Positions 27,564 through 36,543 of a stretch of DNA of 54,103 bases are shown here, piece after piece. The translations under genes were made by a program, and so were the position numbers. A model generated the notes under the pieces. It was not told the origin of the DNA and ran no database searches. It worked only from the letters and a program-made list of their open reading frames with translations. Numbering within the stretch: position 1 is the first letter of the stretch; every line of letters starts with the position of its first letter. Origin of the DNA: an uncultured Lachnospiraceae bacterium (GTDB lineage Bacteria; Bacillota; Clostridia; Lachnospirales; Lachnospiraceae); contig CATLGW010000015.1 in NCBI GenBank assembly GCA_949948715.1, forward strand, positions 1 to 54,103. Reading direction: 5' to 3'.

Positions 27564-27842
27564 TGAGGAGAAGTTCGAGGCTCGCAGCAAAGGCTGCTTT
27601 GTAAAGGCAGCATAGCAGTCTTTGAGAACTTCTATAGCTTCACGACGAAGAATGCCCGTTTTCCGGCATTTTTCATAAGCCAGCTAGTTGTCTTTAGGAT
27701 GATGTGTCACGGTAAGGCCGTGACATGGAGGTAAGCGTACAAATGCGATGGCTCCGCCGTATGCGGAGCGGGTACTTTGAAAGCGGGCGTTCTGCTGCCG
27801 GAACAGGTTTGCGGGAGAGCACGGAGTTTATGGGGTGTGGAA
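27564..27842 (+). ncRNA. Structured leader between the sigma-like and DUF262 genes
   Basis: This 280-base gap holds several hairpins: an outer GAAGTTC/GAACTTC pairing (about 27570-27638) enclosing two GCTGC/GCAGC stems, an intrinsic terminator (27651-27674), then TGTCACGG/CCGTGACA and GCTCCGC/GCGGAGC stems before the DUF262 start. The order looks like an attenuator in which read-through past the terminator controls the downstream gene. No known riboswitch class is recognised. Confidence 0.45.
27651..27674 (+). terminator. Terminator hairpin within the leader
   Basis: AATGCC/GGCATT stem with an eight-base loop followed by TTTTC, 90 bases after the sigma-like gene and 170 before the DUF262 gene. 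Confidence 0.7.
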
Positions 27843-29279
27843 ATGATCAGGAAGACGGTAAGGGACAAGACCTATAATCTTGGGACCTATTTAAAGAGCG
27901 TGAGCGACGGGGATATCTGCGAGAATGCGGATGTCCAGAGATTGGCGGGGAGTTTTGACAAAAGAGAGATCAATGAGATGGTCTACACGGTTCTCACATC
28001 AGACCATATCCCCGAGCTGATATTGGCCGAGTGCAGTGAGGACGACCGCATATATATTGCGGACGGACTGCAGAGGACAACCATGCTGAAGCTGTTCCGA
28101 TTTGGAAATTATAAGATCTCCTCCGCCATTGATAATCCGCTGGTGAGGTATATGAGGAAGATGCGGGATGACAGCGGAAGGGTCATAAAAAACGAGAGGG
28201 ATCAGGCTCTGTTTGAGGAGGCGGAGCTTGATATCAGGAACAAAACCTACGACAGTCTTCCTGAGGAATTGAAAAAGGAGTTTGACGAGTTCCAGCTTCG
28301 GGTAGTTATCCACGAGGACTGTACAATGAAAAGGATCTCCGAGCTGATTAAGAGGTATAACAATCAACGGCCCATGACGGCTGCCCAGAGAGCCTTCACC
28401 TATATGGACAATTTTGCGGTGAGGGTGAGAGCTATCTCCAATAGAAAGCTCTTTGTGGAGTGCGGAGGCTACACAGAGAGGGAGAAAAGCAACGGCGCCA
28501 TAGAGCGGATTGTGGCAGAGTCCGTCATGTGTACTTTTCATCCCGACCATTGGAAGAAATCGGCAAAGGATGTGTGTATCTACCTCAATCAAAATGCCGA
28601 TGAAAGCGAATTTCAGGCGTTTGAGGAGCTGGCGGACCGGCTTGGCCGCATATATACGCCGGATTTTAACCGCGCTTTTACCGGAAAAAATTCCTTCATC
28701 TGGTTTAGGATCTTTTACATATTCACCGGTTTGGGGCTGGAGGACAGAAGGTTTGCGGATTTTGTAGGCGCCTTCCACCGCAGCCTGAGGGACAGGGCGG
28801 TTGAGGGGGTGAGCTACAGGGGGGCTGAGGGGGTCACGTACGCCATGCTGGACAGGGAGCAGGGAACGAAGGACCGGTCTTTGGTCCTTGCGAAGCTGGG
28901 GATACTGGAGGCTCTCATGAAGGAGTATTTCCAAGCGCCCTCGCCGGAGGAGTGCAGGCTGCCGGACGCGGAAGCCTTTCTGTCTGAGAATCTTCAGATA
29001 GACAGGGCAGTCCTGCGGGAGGATATGGAGCTATATAATGACACCCTGGATTGTTTGACCGACAATGCCGTCAGAGTGGGCTCAAGGCTTTTGGAGCGGC
29101 AGAACCGGCTGTCCCTGTTGGCCATGGTGGCTTATTCCTATCAGGAGGACGCTGATCTGGACCGCTGGCTTGGGGAATATGCTGAGAAAAACCCTGTCTA
29201 TTACGCCGACCAGAGAAAAAACTTTATCCATATGCGAAACGATTTCAACGCCTACCGGAAAAGAGCGGAATCTGCATAA
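27843..29279 (+). CDS. DUF262/ParB-like domain protein
   Basis: A 478-residue protein whose first 230 residues resemble the DUF262/ParB-nuclease fold: the motif IYIADGLQRTTML matches the DGQQRLT core of DUF262 proteins, and RISELIKRYNNQRPMTAAQRAFTYMD resembles the following helical part. DUF262 proteins are often nucleases or NTP-dependent DNA-targeting proteins in defence systems, but some are regulators. The C-terminal half is helical and not recognised. The start is the ATG at 27843 behind GGGGTG; an in-frame TTG at 27777 lies within the structured leader. No HNH (DUF1524) domain follows, so the nuclease partner usual in GmrSD-type proteins is missing. Confidence 0.65.
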   Translation: MIRKTVRDKTYNLGTYLKSVSDGDICENADVQRLAGSFDKREINEMVYTVLTSDHIPELILAECSEDDRIYIADGLQRTTMLKLFRFGNYKISSAIDNPLVRYMRKMRDDSGRVIKNERDQALFEEAELDIRNKTYDSLPEELKKEFDEFQLRVVIHEDCTMKRISELIKRYNNQRPMTAAQRAFTYMDNFAVRVRAISNRKLFVECGGYTEREKSNGAIERIVAESVMCTFHPDHWKKSAKDVCIYLNQNADESEFQAFEELADRLGRIYTPDFNRAFTGKNSFIWFRIFYIFTGLGLEDRRFADFVGAFHRSLRDRAVEGVSYRGAEGVTYAMLDREQGTKDRSLVLAKLGILEALMKEYFQAPSPEECRLPDAEAFLSENLQIDRAVLREDMELYNDTLDCLTDNAVRVGSRLLERQNRLSLLAMVAYSYQEDADLDRWLGEYAEKNPVYYADQRKNFIHMRNDFNAYRKRAESA

Positions 29280-29420
29280 CAGCCTTTGGGGGGGATGCGG
29301 AAGAAAAATGAATCAAAGAGGTATATTTTACCATTCTTGTCCATATACTGTTATAAACGATAGCGTTCTGGGGCAAAACGCCCTTGACGCGGTCGAAAAA
29401 TGGACAGGAGGCGAGACGTT

Positions 29421-29660
29421 ATGGCAAGAGGACAGCGCAAAACCATAGAGGAGAAGATTGCTGCCAAGGAAGATTTGATTTCCGCCCTGGAGACGCGTGT
29501 GGAATCGGAGAGAAGGGAGCTGGCGGAGCTCTACGAGGAAAAGAGGCGAAAGGAGCTGGAGGTGGTCAGCGACCTGATAGAAGATGCCGGGCTGGAACCC
29601 AGCGAGGTGGCAGAGGTACTGCAGCAGTACATTGACAGCAGGGCGGAGAATGCGTCGTAG
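29421..29660 (+). CDS. Small coiled-coil protein
   Basis: A 79-residue basic and acidic coiled coil (EEKIAAKEDLISALETR and onwards) with a short C-terminal helix LEPSEVAEVLQQYI. The layout resembles DUF4315-like proteins of mobile elements, but identity is too low to be sure. The ATG at 29421 follows AGGAGG with a nine-base spacer. It is the last gene of the SOS-controlled unit, just before a very stable terminator. Confidence 0.6.
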   Translation: MARGQRKTIEEKIAAKEDLISALETRVESERRELAELYEEKRRKELEVVSDLIEDAGLEPSEVAEVLQQYIDSRAENAS

Positions 29661-29716
29661 AATAGACGGCATTTTCAGGCGGTATAAATTCTTTGGAGAA
29701 GGTTTCGGATGTGCCG

Positions 29717-29814
29717 AAAGGCCGCTGCAAACTTGAGGAAAGCGCAAATACAGGGAGGCGAGCCTTTGGACGCCTTGGTTTGCGCACAACCTCCGGTTTG
29801 CAGCGGCCTTTTTT
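29717..29814 (+). terminator. Long bipartite terminator hairpin
   Basis: Perfect 16-bp outer stem (29717-29732 with 29796-29811) ending in six T, enclosing about 60 bases with a further GCGCAAA/TTTGCGC pairing. Terminates the plus-strand unit; the convergent activase gene ends five bases beyond. Confidence 0.85.
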
Positions 29815-29818
29815 ATAC

Positions 29819-32800
29819 TTAATCTTTTAACAGGTTTTTTTGGGCGGTGGAGAGCATCAGCTTGATGCGGTTTAGCTGATTTACCTCACTGGCGCCGGGA
29901 TCGTAGTCGATAGCCACAATGTTGGACTCAGGATAAGCCTTCCGCAGAGCCTTGATGACTCCCTTGCCTACCACATGGTTGGGCAGACATCCGAAGGGCT
30001 GGGTACATACAATGTTGGGCACATCTTCCTGAATGAGCTCCACCATCTCTCCCGTCAGAAACCAACCCTCTCCGGTCTGGTTGCCGATGGAGACGATGGG
30101 CTCCGCATAGGAAACCAGCTTGTAGATGGAGGTGGGGGGATCGAAATGCCTGCTGGCCGCAAATTCCCTGGCGGCGGCCCCCCGCAAAAGCTTCTCGATG
30201 GCCCAGATCCCCAGGCGGGAAAGCCTGGCGGCGCGCTTGCTGGTTCCCAGGTGCTCGGCCTTGTAGATCTGGTTATAGAAGCAGTACAGGATAAAGTCGA
30301 TGAGATCAGGGACCACAGGTTCCGCTCCCTCGGACTCCAAAAGCTCCACCAGACGGTTGTTTCCCGCAGGGGAGAACTTTACCAGAATCTCTCCCACAAT
30401 GCCTACCCGGGGTTTTTTGATATCCTTTAAGGGAATGCCGTCAAAATCACGAATTATCTGCCGGCACAGCTTATTAAATTTGGACAGCCTTATATGCTTC
30501 GCGGTGACAAAGCGGACGGCCTCCGCCCGCCACTTTTCATGCATGGCATCCACGCTGCCGGGGACGGCCTCATAGGGGCGCATACGGTATACGCAGCGCA
30601 TGAAGATATCTCCGAACTGTGCGCCGCAGGCGGCGCGCAGCAGCAGTCCGGCATTGATTTTGAAGCCGGGATTTTTCTCCATGCCGTTTAAATTTAGGGA
30701 GATCACGGGGATTTGGGCCATATCCGCCTTTTCCAGGGCCCTGCGTATGAATCCCACGTAGTTGGTGGCGCGGCATCCTCCTCCGGTCTGGGTCATAATG
30801 ATGGCGGTCCTGTTCACATCGTATTTTCCCGACAGGAGAGCCTCCATGATCTGCCCTACCACCAAAAGAGAAGGGTAGCAGGCATCGTTGTTCACATATT
30901 TCAGTCCCATGTCCACGGAATGCCGGTTGTCATTGCCCAGCACCTCGAAATGGTAGCCGCAGGCATTGAAGGCGGGCTGGAGAATTTCAAAGTGTATGGG
31001 AGACATCTGAGGACAAAGTATGGTGTACTGTTCGCGCATATCCTCGGTGAAGGGGACCTTGGCGATGGCGGAGGAGCTTACGCTTCTGCTCTTTCCCAGC
31101 CGTTCCCGCACCTTCAGGGCGGAGAGCAGGGAACGGATACGGATTCTGGCGGCCCCCAGATTGTTCACCTCGTCGATTTTTAAGCAGGTGTAGATCTTGC
31201 CGGAGCCGGAGAGGATATCGTTGACCTGATCCGTGGTGACGGCATCCAGACCGCAGCCGAAGGAATTGAGCTGGATTAAGTCCAGATTGTCTACGGTCTT
31301 CACATAGCTGGCGGCCGCGTAAAGGCGGGAGTGGTACATCCACTGATCGGACACGATGAGAGGGCGCTCGGGCTTCCCAAGATGGGAGACCGAATCCTCC
31401 GTCAGCACCGCGATATCGTAGGAGGTGATAAGCTCGGGAATGCCGTGGTTGATCTCCGGGTCCACATGGTAGGGACGGCCGGCCAGGACGATGCCGCGCT
31501 TTCCGGTTTCTTTCAGATAATCCAGCACCTCCTCGCCCTTTTTTTGAATATCGGCCCGGGCCCGGGCCTGCTCCTCCCAGCCCTCCCTGCAGGCCGCCGC
31601 CACCTGGGCGGAGGGGATCTCCGAGAATTCTCTTTTCAGGGCGTCCGTGACGGTGTCCAGATCCCGGAAGGACATAAAGGGATTGCGGAAGGTGATACCG
31701 CCCTCGCTCAGCTCCTCCACATTGTTCTTGATGTTCTCGGAGTAGGAGGTGACAATGGGGCAGTTGTAGTGATTGTTGGCGCCCTTCACTTCATCCCGTT
31801 CGTAGAACAGGGAGGGGTAGAAGATAAAATTCACGCCCTGCCTGATCAGCCAGGTCACATGGCCGTGGGCCAGCTTGGCGGGATAGCATTCCGACTCGCT
31901 GGGGATGGACTCGATGCCCAGCTCGTAGATTTTTCGGGTTGAGCTGGGGGAGAGCACCACCCGGTAGCCCAGGCGGGTGAAGAAGGCAAACCAGAAGGGA
32001 TAGTTCTCGTACATATTTAAGACTCTGGGAATGCCCACCACGCCTCTGGGAGCCTCGTTCATCTCCAGCGGAGTGTAGGAAAAGAGCCTTTTTAATTTGT
32101 ACTCAAAGAGATTGGGCACATTGTGGGCATTTTTCTGTCCGCCGATGCCGCGCTCACAGCGGTTCCCGGAGATAAACTGACGGCCGCCGGAAAATTTGTT
32201 CACGGTGAGACGGCAGCTATTGGTACAGCCCCTGCACTTTGCCATGCTGGTTTCGAATTTGAGCTCACAGATCTGTTCGAAGGAGAGCATGGTGGACTCA
32301 TAGCCCTCCTCATAGCGCTCCCTGGCGATGAGGGCCGCGCCGAAAGCGCCCATTATGCCGGCAATATCGGGACGAATGGCCTCGCATCCCGCAATCTTCT
32401 CGAAGCTGCGCAGCACGGCGTCGTTGTAGAAGGTTCCGCCCTGCACCACTATATTTTTGCCCAACTCCGACGCGTCGGAAACCTTGATCACCTTGAACAG
32501 GGCATTCTTTATGACGGAGTAGGCCAGCCCCGCGGAAATATCCGCCACGGAGGCCCCCTCTTTCTGGGCCTGCTTTACCTTGGAGTTCATAAACACGGTA
32601 CAGCGGGTGCCCAGGTCAATGGGATGCTTTGCAAAGAGCGCCTCGCCTGCAAAATCCTGCACGGAGTAGTTTAAGGATTTTGCGAAAGTCTCGATGAAGG
32701 AGCCGCAGCCGGAGGAGCAGGCCTCGTTGAGCTGCACGCTGTCCACCGTCTGATTTTTAATCTTGATGCATTTCATGTCCTGTCCGCCGATGTCCAGGAT

Positions 32801-34060
32801 ACAGTCCACGTTGGGATCGAAAAAGGCGGCGGCATAGTAGTGGGCCACGGTCTCGACCTCGCCGTCGTCCAGAAGAAAGGCCGCTTTCAGCAGAGCCTCG
32901 CCGTAGCCGGTGGAGCAGGAGCGCAGGATATGCACATCCTCCGGCAGCAGAGAATAGATTTCCTTTAATGAGCGAATGGCGGTCTTCAAGGGACTGCCGT
33001 CGTTGCCGCTGTAAAAGGAGTACAGCAAAGAGCCGTCCTCCCCCACCAGAGCGATCTTCGTGGTGGTGGAGCCGGCGTCGATGCCTAAGAATGCGTTGCC
33101 GTGATAATTGGTCAGTTCATCCGTGCCCACATGGTGGGCGCTGTGCCTGGTACAGAACTCCCGGTAAGCGGCCTCGTCGGCGAAGAGGGGCTCCATGCGC
33201 TCCACCTCGAACTCCATATGGATTTCGGAGGAGAGCTTGTTTACCATCTCTTCCATGGTGTAGGAGACCTCTTCCTTTGCGTTCAGGGCGGAGCCTATGG
33301 CCGCAAAGAGGTGGGAATTGTCCGTGTCTATGATATGCTCCTCATCCAAATTTAAGGTCCGGATGAAAGCGGTCTTTAACTCCGACAGAAAGTGAAGGGG
33401 GCCGCCCAGAAAAGCCACATGGCCCCTGATGGGCTTGCCGCAGGCCAGGCCGCTGATGGTCTGATTCACCACCGCCTGAAAGATGGAAGCGGCCAGGTCC
33501 TCCTTGGTGGCTCCCTCGTTGATCAGGGGCTGAATGTCGGTCTTTGCGAACACGCCGCAGCGGGCGGCAATAGCGTACAGGGATTGGTAATTTTTCGCAT
33601 ATTCGTTCAATCCGGAGGCGTCCGTCTGGAGCAGAGAGGCCATCTGGTCGATGAAGGAGCCGGTGCCGCCGGCGCAGATGCCGTTCATGCGCTGTTCCAC
33701 ATTGCCTCCCTCGAAGTAAATGATCTTCGCGTCCTCGCCTCCCAGTTCGATGGCCACATCGGTTTTGGGAGCCAGCTCCTGCAGGGAGGAAGCAACGGCG
33801 ATGACCTCCTGGGTGAAGGGGACGCCCAGGTGATTGGCCAGCGTTAAACCGCCGGAGCCTGTGATCATGGGATGGAGCGTCAGGTTTCCCAGCTTTTCGT
33901 AGGCCTCTGAGAGCAAAGAGGATAAAGTCTCCCGGATATTGGCATAATGACGCTTATAGTTTGAGAATATAACAGTATGTTCCTCATTTAAGATGGCAAT
34001 TTTGACCGTGGTGGAGCCTATATCGATGCCCAGGGCCGCGTTGTTCTTCTTGAAATCCAT
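29819..34060 (-). CDS. 2-Hydroxyacyl-CoA dehydratase activase, tandem-ATPase large form
   Basis: A 1413-residue protein with two BadF/BcrA/HgdC ATPase domains in tandem: the first opens with [15 protein letters not shown] (about 10-270), the second with [15 protein letters not shown] (about 325-600). Each has the Cys-containing glycine loop ([10 protein letters not shown] and [10 protein letters not shown]) that holds a shared [4Fe-4S] cluster. A cysteine-rich CRGCTNSC segment follows, then the DUF2229 region and a long C-terminal domain with more conserved cysteines ([16 protein letters not shown]). Single-domain relatives activate 2-hydroxyacyl-CoA dehydratases by ATP-driven electron transfer in amino-acid fermentation; the role of these large forms is not established. 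The ATG at 34060 has AAAGG 13 bases upstream; a GTG at 34072 is only one base from it and less likely. Confidence 0.9.
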   Translation of the reverse strand: MDFKKNNAALGIDIGSTTVKIAILNEEHTVIFSNYKRHYANIRETLSSLLSEAYEKLGNLTLHPMITGSGGLTLANHLGVPFTQEVIAVASSLQELAPKTDVAIELGGEDAKIIYFEGGNVEQRMNGICAGGTGSFIDQMASLLQTDASGLNEYAKNYQSLYAIAARCGVFAKTDIQPLINEGATKEDLAASIFQAVVNQTISGLACGKPIRGHVAFLGGPLHFLSELKTAFIRTLNLDEEHIIDTDNSHLFAAIGSALNAKEEVSYTMEEMVNKLSSEIHMEFEVERMEPLFADEAAYREFCTRHSAHHVGTDELTNYHGNAFLGIDAGSTTTKIALVGEDGSLLYSFYSGNDGSPLKTAIRSLKEIYSLLPEDVHILRSCSTGYGEALLKAAFLLDDGEVETVAHYYAAAFFDPNVDCILDIGGQDMKCIKIKNQTVDSVQLNEACSSGCGSFIETFAKSLNYSVQDFAGEALFAKHPIDLGTRCTVFMNSKVKQAQKEGASVADISAGLAYSVIKNALFKVIKVSDASELGKNIVVQGGTFYNDAVLRSFEKIAGCEAIRPDIAGIMGAFGAALIARERYEEGYESTMLSFEQICELKFETSMAKCRGCTNSCRLTVNKFSGGRQFISGNRCERGIGGQKNAHNVPNLFEYKLKRLFSYTPLEMNEAPRGVVGIPRVLNMYENYPFWFAFFTRLGYRVVLSPSSTRKIYELGIESIPSESECYPAKLAHGHVTWLIRQGVNFIFYPSLFYERDEVKGANNHYNCPIVTSYSENIKNNVEELSEGGITFRNPFMSFRDLDTVTDALKREFSEIPSAQVAAACREGWEEQARARADIQKKGEEVLDYLKETGKRGIVLAGRPYHVDPEINHGIPELITSYDIAVLTEDSVSHLGKPERPLIVSDQWMYHSRLYAAASYVKTVDNLDLIQLNSFGCGLDAVTTDQVNDILSGSGKIYTCLKIDEVNNLGAARIRIRSLLSALKVRERLGKSRSVSSSAIAKVPFTEDMREQYTILCPQMSPIHFEILQPAFNACGYHFEVLGNDNRHSVDMGLKYVNNDACYPSLLVVGQIMEALLSGKYDVNRTAIIMTQTGGGCRATNYVGFIRRALEKADMAQIPVISLNLNGMEKNPGFKINAGLLLRAACGAQFGDIFMRCVYRMRPYEAVPGSVDAMHEKWRAEAVRFVTAKHIRLSKFNKLCRQIIRDFDGIPLKDIKKPRVGIVGEILVKFSPAGNNRLVELLESEGAEPVVPDLIDFILYCFYNQIYKAEHLGTSKRAARLSRLGIWAIEKLLRGAAAREFAASRHFDPPTSIYKLVSYAEPIVSIGNQTGEGWFLTGEMVELIQEDVPNIVCTQPFGCLPNHVVGKGVIKALRKAYPESNIVAIDYDPGASEVNQLNRIKLMLSTAQKNLLKD

Positions 34061-34189
34061 AGTGATAAACACACCTTTCTATGTTGCGTGATATATGCGT
34101 TCCGGCGCCGCTTTTTGCCGCGTTCCGGGCGCAGGGCCGTTGGCCTGTTTATACCATAGCAATTCTCTTACATAATGACATTCTCTGGT

Positions 34190-34218
34190 ATTATACGACA
34201 CAACTCGCTAAAATGCAA
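34190..34218 (-). promoter_or_regulatory. Promoter of the activase gene
   Basis: On the minus strand TTGCAT (34213-34218), a 17-base spacer and a perfect TATAAT (34190-34195), 130 bases before the activase start. Confidence 0.6.
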
Positions 34219-34232
34219 TGAAAACGCTTTGT
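34218..34232. promoter_or_regulatory. CcpA cre-like site
   Basis: TGAAAACGCTTTGT (34219-34232) with its preceding A matches the catabolite-responsive element consensus WTGNAANCGNWNNCW except for one base near its 3' end. It abuts the activase -35, so carbon-source control of the activase is plausible; a site this degenerate can arise by chance. Confidence 0.35.
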
Positions 34233-34359
34233 GAAATATTTATTAAATTAAGGAAAAAATATAAAATTTTCCTATAAAAGGAATTGCTTGGTTTACTTAT
34301 GGAGGGAGGAATGATAAAATGTATTCAATTCTTGTTTTTAAAATGACTGGAGGAGAGAA
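34233..34359 (+). promoter_or_regulatory. AT-rich upstream region of the rhomboid-like gene
   Basis: Overlapping small inverted repeats (AGGAAAA/TTTTCCT at 34251-34273 and TTCCT/AGGAA at 34269-34283) precede a possible TTTACT-N17-TAAAAT promoter ending at 34320. GGAGGAG precedes the gene start. No clear -35, so only a rough assignment. Confidence 0.3.
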
Positions 34360-35208
34360 ATGAGCAAATTTGAGAAGAAGTACGGGAAATACGCGATACC
34401 TAATATCACGCTGGTTCTGATACTTTGCTATGCGGTTGGATATATCATACAGTTTGTCAATGCCAATTTTCTGATGTATTTGACCCTGGATCCCTACCGG
34501 ATACTCCACGGCCAGGTATGGAGGCTGTTCACCTGGGTGATCGTGCCGCCCTCCTCCCTGGATCTGTTCACCATCATCATGCTGTTTTTCTATTACAGCA
34601 TCGGCACCGCACTGGAGCGCACCTGGGGAACCTACCGTTACAATGTGTATCTGTTCTCCGGTATGCTCTACACCATAATCGGCAGCTTTCTGTGCATGGG
34701 ATACTGTTATCTGACAGGAAATCAGGCGGCCGCCTTTATGCCGGATTATCTGTTTGCGGCGGGCTCTTTGATGTTCAGCACCTATTATATCAATCTGTCC
34801 ATCTATCTGGCCTTTGCGGCTACCTATCCCGAGGCCAGGGTGCTTCTCATGTTTATGATTCCCGTGAAGGTCAAGTGGATGGGGATTCTGGACGGCGTGC
34901 TGATGATTCTGATGCTGATTTCCGGGGATGTGTTTACGAAATTCGCGGTGGCGGCCTCGCTGGTGAATTTTGGAGTCTTTTATCTGGTGAACATAAAGCG
35001 GGCGAACCTGTCGCCCAAGCATATCAGGAGGAAGGTTCAGTTTAAACAGGAGGTCAGGAAAAGCAATGCCGTGACAAAGCATAAATGTGCTATCTGCGGC
35101 AGAACGGACGAGGATGATCCCTCCCTGGAATTTCGGTTCTGCTCCAAATGCAACGGCAACTATGAATACTGCCAGAATCATCTGTTTACCCACACCCATG
35201 TGAAATGA
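34360..35208 (+). CDS. Rhomboid-fold membrane protein with zinc-ribbon tail, probably not a protease
   Basis: A 282-residue membrane protein with about six transmembrane helices (about 13-225) and the rhomboid features HGQVWRLFTW in the L1 loop and LERTWGTYRYNVY at the start of the third helix. The catalytic GxSx motif and the late membrane histidine of active rhomboids are absent, so it looks like a pseudoprotease that would bind membrane clients without cutting. The cytosolic tail carries CAICG, CSKCNG and YCQNHLFTHTH, which should bind zinc. It precedes the sigma-like gene by 78 bases on the same strand. Confidence 0.75.
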   Translation: MSKFEKKYGKYAIPNITLVLILCYAVGYIIQFVNANFLMYLTLDPYRILHGQVWRLFTWVIVPPSSLDLFTIIMLFFYYSIGTALERTWGTYRYNVYLFSGMLYTIIGSFLCMGYCYLTGNQAAAFMPDYLFAAGSLMFSTYYINLSIYLAFAATYPEARVLLMFMIPVKVKWMGILDGVLMILMLISGDVFTKFAVAASLVNFGVFYLVNIKRANLSPKHIRRKVQFKQEVRKSNAVTKHKCAICGRTDEDDPSLEFRFCSKCNGNYEYCQNHLFTHTHVK

Positions 35209-35286
35209 CGGATTTGGCGGCAGCAGGCGCAAAAACAGGCCTTAAGTCCAAGCAGATGCCGTTCGAGCGGCGGAATGAGAGGAGAT

Positions 35287-36021
35287 ATGAACGAGGAAGC
35301 TTTGTTTGCCAAGACCCTGGAGCAGGTGAGAAAGACGGCCAGAGACCAGGGAAATCTCATCAGCGAGGAGCAGGTGAGGGAGGCGTTTTCGGCTCTTAAG
35401 CTGGAGGACGCGCAGCTTGAGATGGTGTATGATTATCTGAGGGCCCGCAAGGTGGGGATCGGCACCCCGGCGGATCCGGAAGATGATTTGAGCGATAAGG
35501 AGAAGAATTATCTCCAGAACTATCTGGAACAGTTGGCCCAGCTTCCCTCCTACAGTCCCGGGGAGAAGGAGGCTTTCACCCTTTCCGCCATGGCGGGGGA
35601 GAAGGATGCCAGGGGGAAGCTGATAGAGATCTATCTAAAGGATGTGGTGGATATCGCCAGACTGTACACCGGCCAGGGAGTGTATCTGGAGGATTTGATC
35701 GGAGAGGGAAACATGGCGCTGACTTTGGGGGTTACCCTGCTGGGCAGCGCGGAGAGCCAGGAGGAGGCGGACGGCTTTTTGGGCAGGATTATCATGGAAG
35801 CCATGGAGGAACACATCCGGGAGAACAGCGACAGCGCGGACATCCATAAGCGGGTAAGGAACCGGGTGAACCGGGTCTTTTTAAGCGCCAGGGAGCTCTC
35901 CGAGGAGCTCCACCGAAAGGTGACGGTGGAGGAACTGGCCCAGGAGAGCGGCCTGTCCGAGAAGCAGATACGGGATGCGGTGCGGTTTTGCGGCTCACAG
36001 ATCGAATATCTGGAGCTTTAG
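35287..36021 (+). CDS. Sigma-70-like protein lacking region 4
   Basis: A 244-residue acidic protein. About residues 110-155 match sigma region 2 (LKDVVDIARLYTGQG then LEDLIGEGNMAL, like the DLIQEGNIGL of housekeeping sigma), and about 198-240 match region 3 (RELSEELHRKVTVEELAQE). The promoter-reading parts of region 2.3-2.4 are abbreviated and region 4 is absent, so it may be an anti-sigma mimic or a polymerase-binding regulator rather than a full sigma factor. ATG at 35287 follows GAGAGGAG closely; an ATG at 35275 has no site. Confidence 0.6.
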   Translation: MNEEALFAKTLEQVRKTARDQGNLISEEQVREAFSALKLEDAQLEMVYDYLRARKVGIGTPADPEDDLSDKEKNYLQNYLEQLAQLPSYSPGEKEAFTLSAMAGEKDARGKLIEIYLKDVVDIARLYTGQGVYLEDLIGEGNMALTLGVTLLGSAESQEEADGFLGRIIMEAMEEHIRENSDSADIHKRVRNRVNRVFLSARELSEELHRKVTVEELAQESGLSEKQIRDAVRFCGSQIEYLEL

Positions 36022-36056
36022 TTTGGACACGCAGGAGACGGAAAGGGTACGGAAAT

Positions 36057-36476
36057 TTGAAAAAGAGTGTGTATGAGGACTACAAATACAGTATGCAGGA
36101 CGTCAGCTCCCTGTATATCGGCGCGAAATATACCCTGGGTGAGCTGCTTCGGGAGGAGGCGGTGGCGTTTAAATTCCGGATGATTGTGGAACGCTATATT
36201 TTGCCGAAGGCGGACCAGGAGGATACTTTGGAGACGCATCTGTACTATCTGGAGCCGGAAAGCTTTTTGGTGCAGATTTACAAACAGATGAAGGCGAGAG
36301 TAAAGGTGAATGTCCTGGAGGATAGGCGCGCCCCGGGCGGCAGGGTAAAGAGGCAGTACACTACCCGAATCCTTACTGTGGAGGAGTTGACGGCCGTCCC
36401 GCCGGATCAAAAGGAGAGTATGGGAATGGTGGTGCAGGAGCTCAAGGTGAGCAAGCTGGCCATGATGAGTATGTGA
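36057..36476 (+). CDS. Conserved-looking protein of unknown function
   Basis: A 139-residue soluble alpha/beta protein beginning MKKSVYEDYKYSMQDV if the TTG at 36057 (AAAGGG nine bases upstream) is used. No motif recognised. It lies 35 bases after the sigma-like gene and is probably co-transcribed with it. Confidence 0.55.
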   Translation: MKKSVYEDYKYSMQDVSSLYIGAKYTLGELLREEAVAFKFRMIVERYILPKADQEDTLETHLYYLEPESFLVQIYKQMKARVKVNVLEDRRAPGGRVKRQYTTRILTVEELTAVPPDQKESMGMVVQELKVSKLAMMSM

Positions 36477-36543
36477 AGTCCGGGTGTTTCTCCCGAGAGA
36501 AAATGCCGCGTGGGCGGCGGAATGAGAGAGAGGAAAGAAAACC

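Noticed and set aside
27720..27800. Group II intron domain or known riboswitch in the DUF262 leader
   Set aside because: The GCTCCGC/GCGGAGC stem superficially recalls intron ends, but there is no reverse transcriptase, no domain V tetraloop pattern and no known aptamer core.
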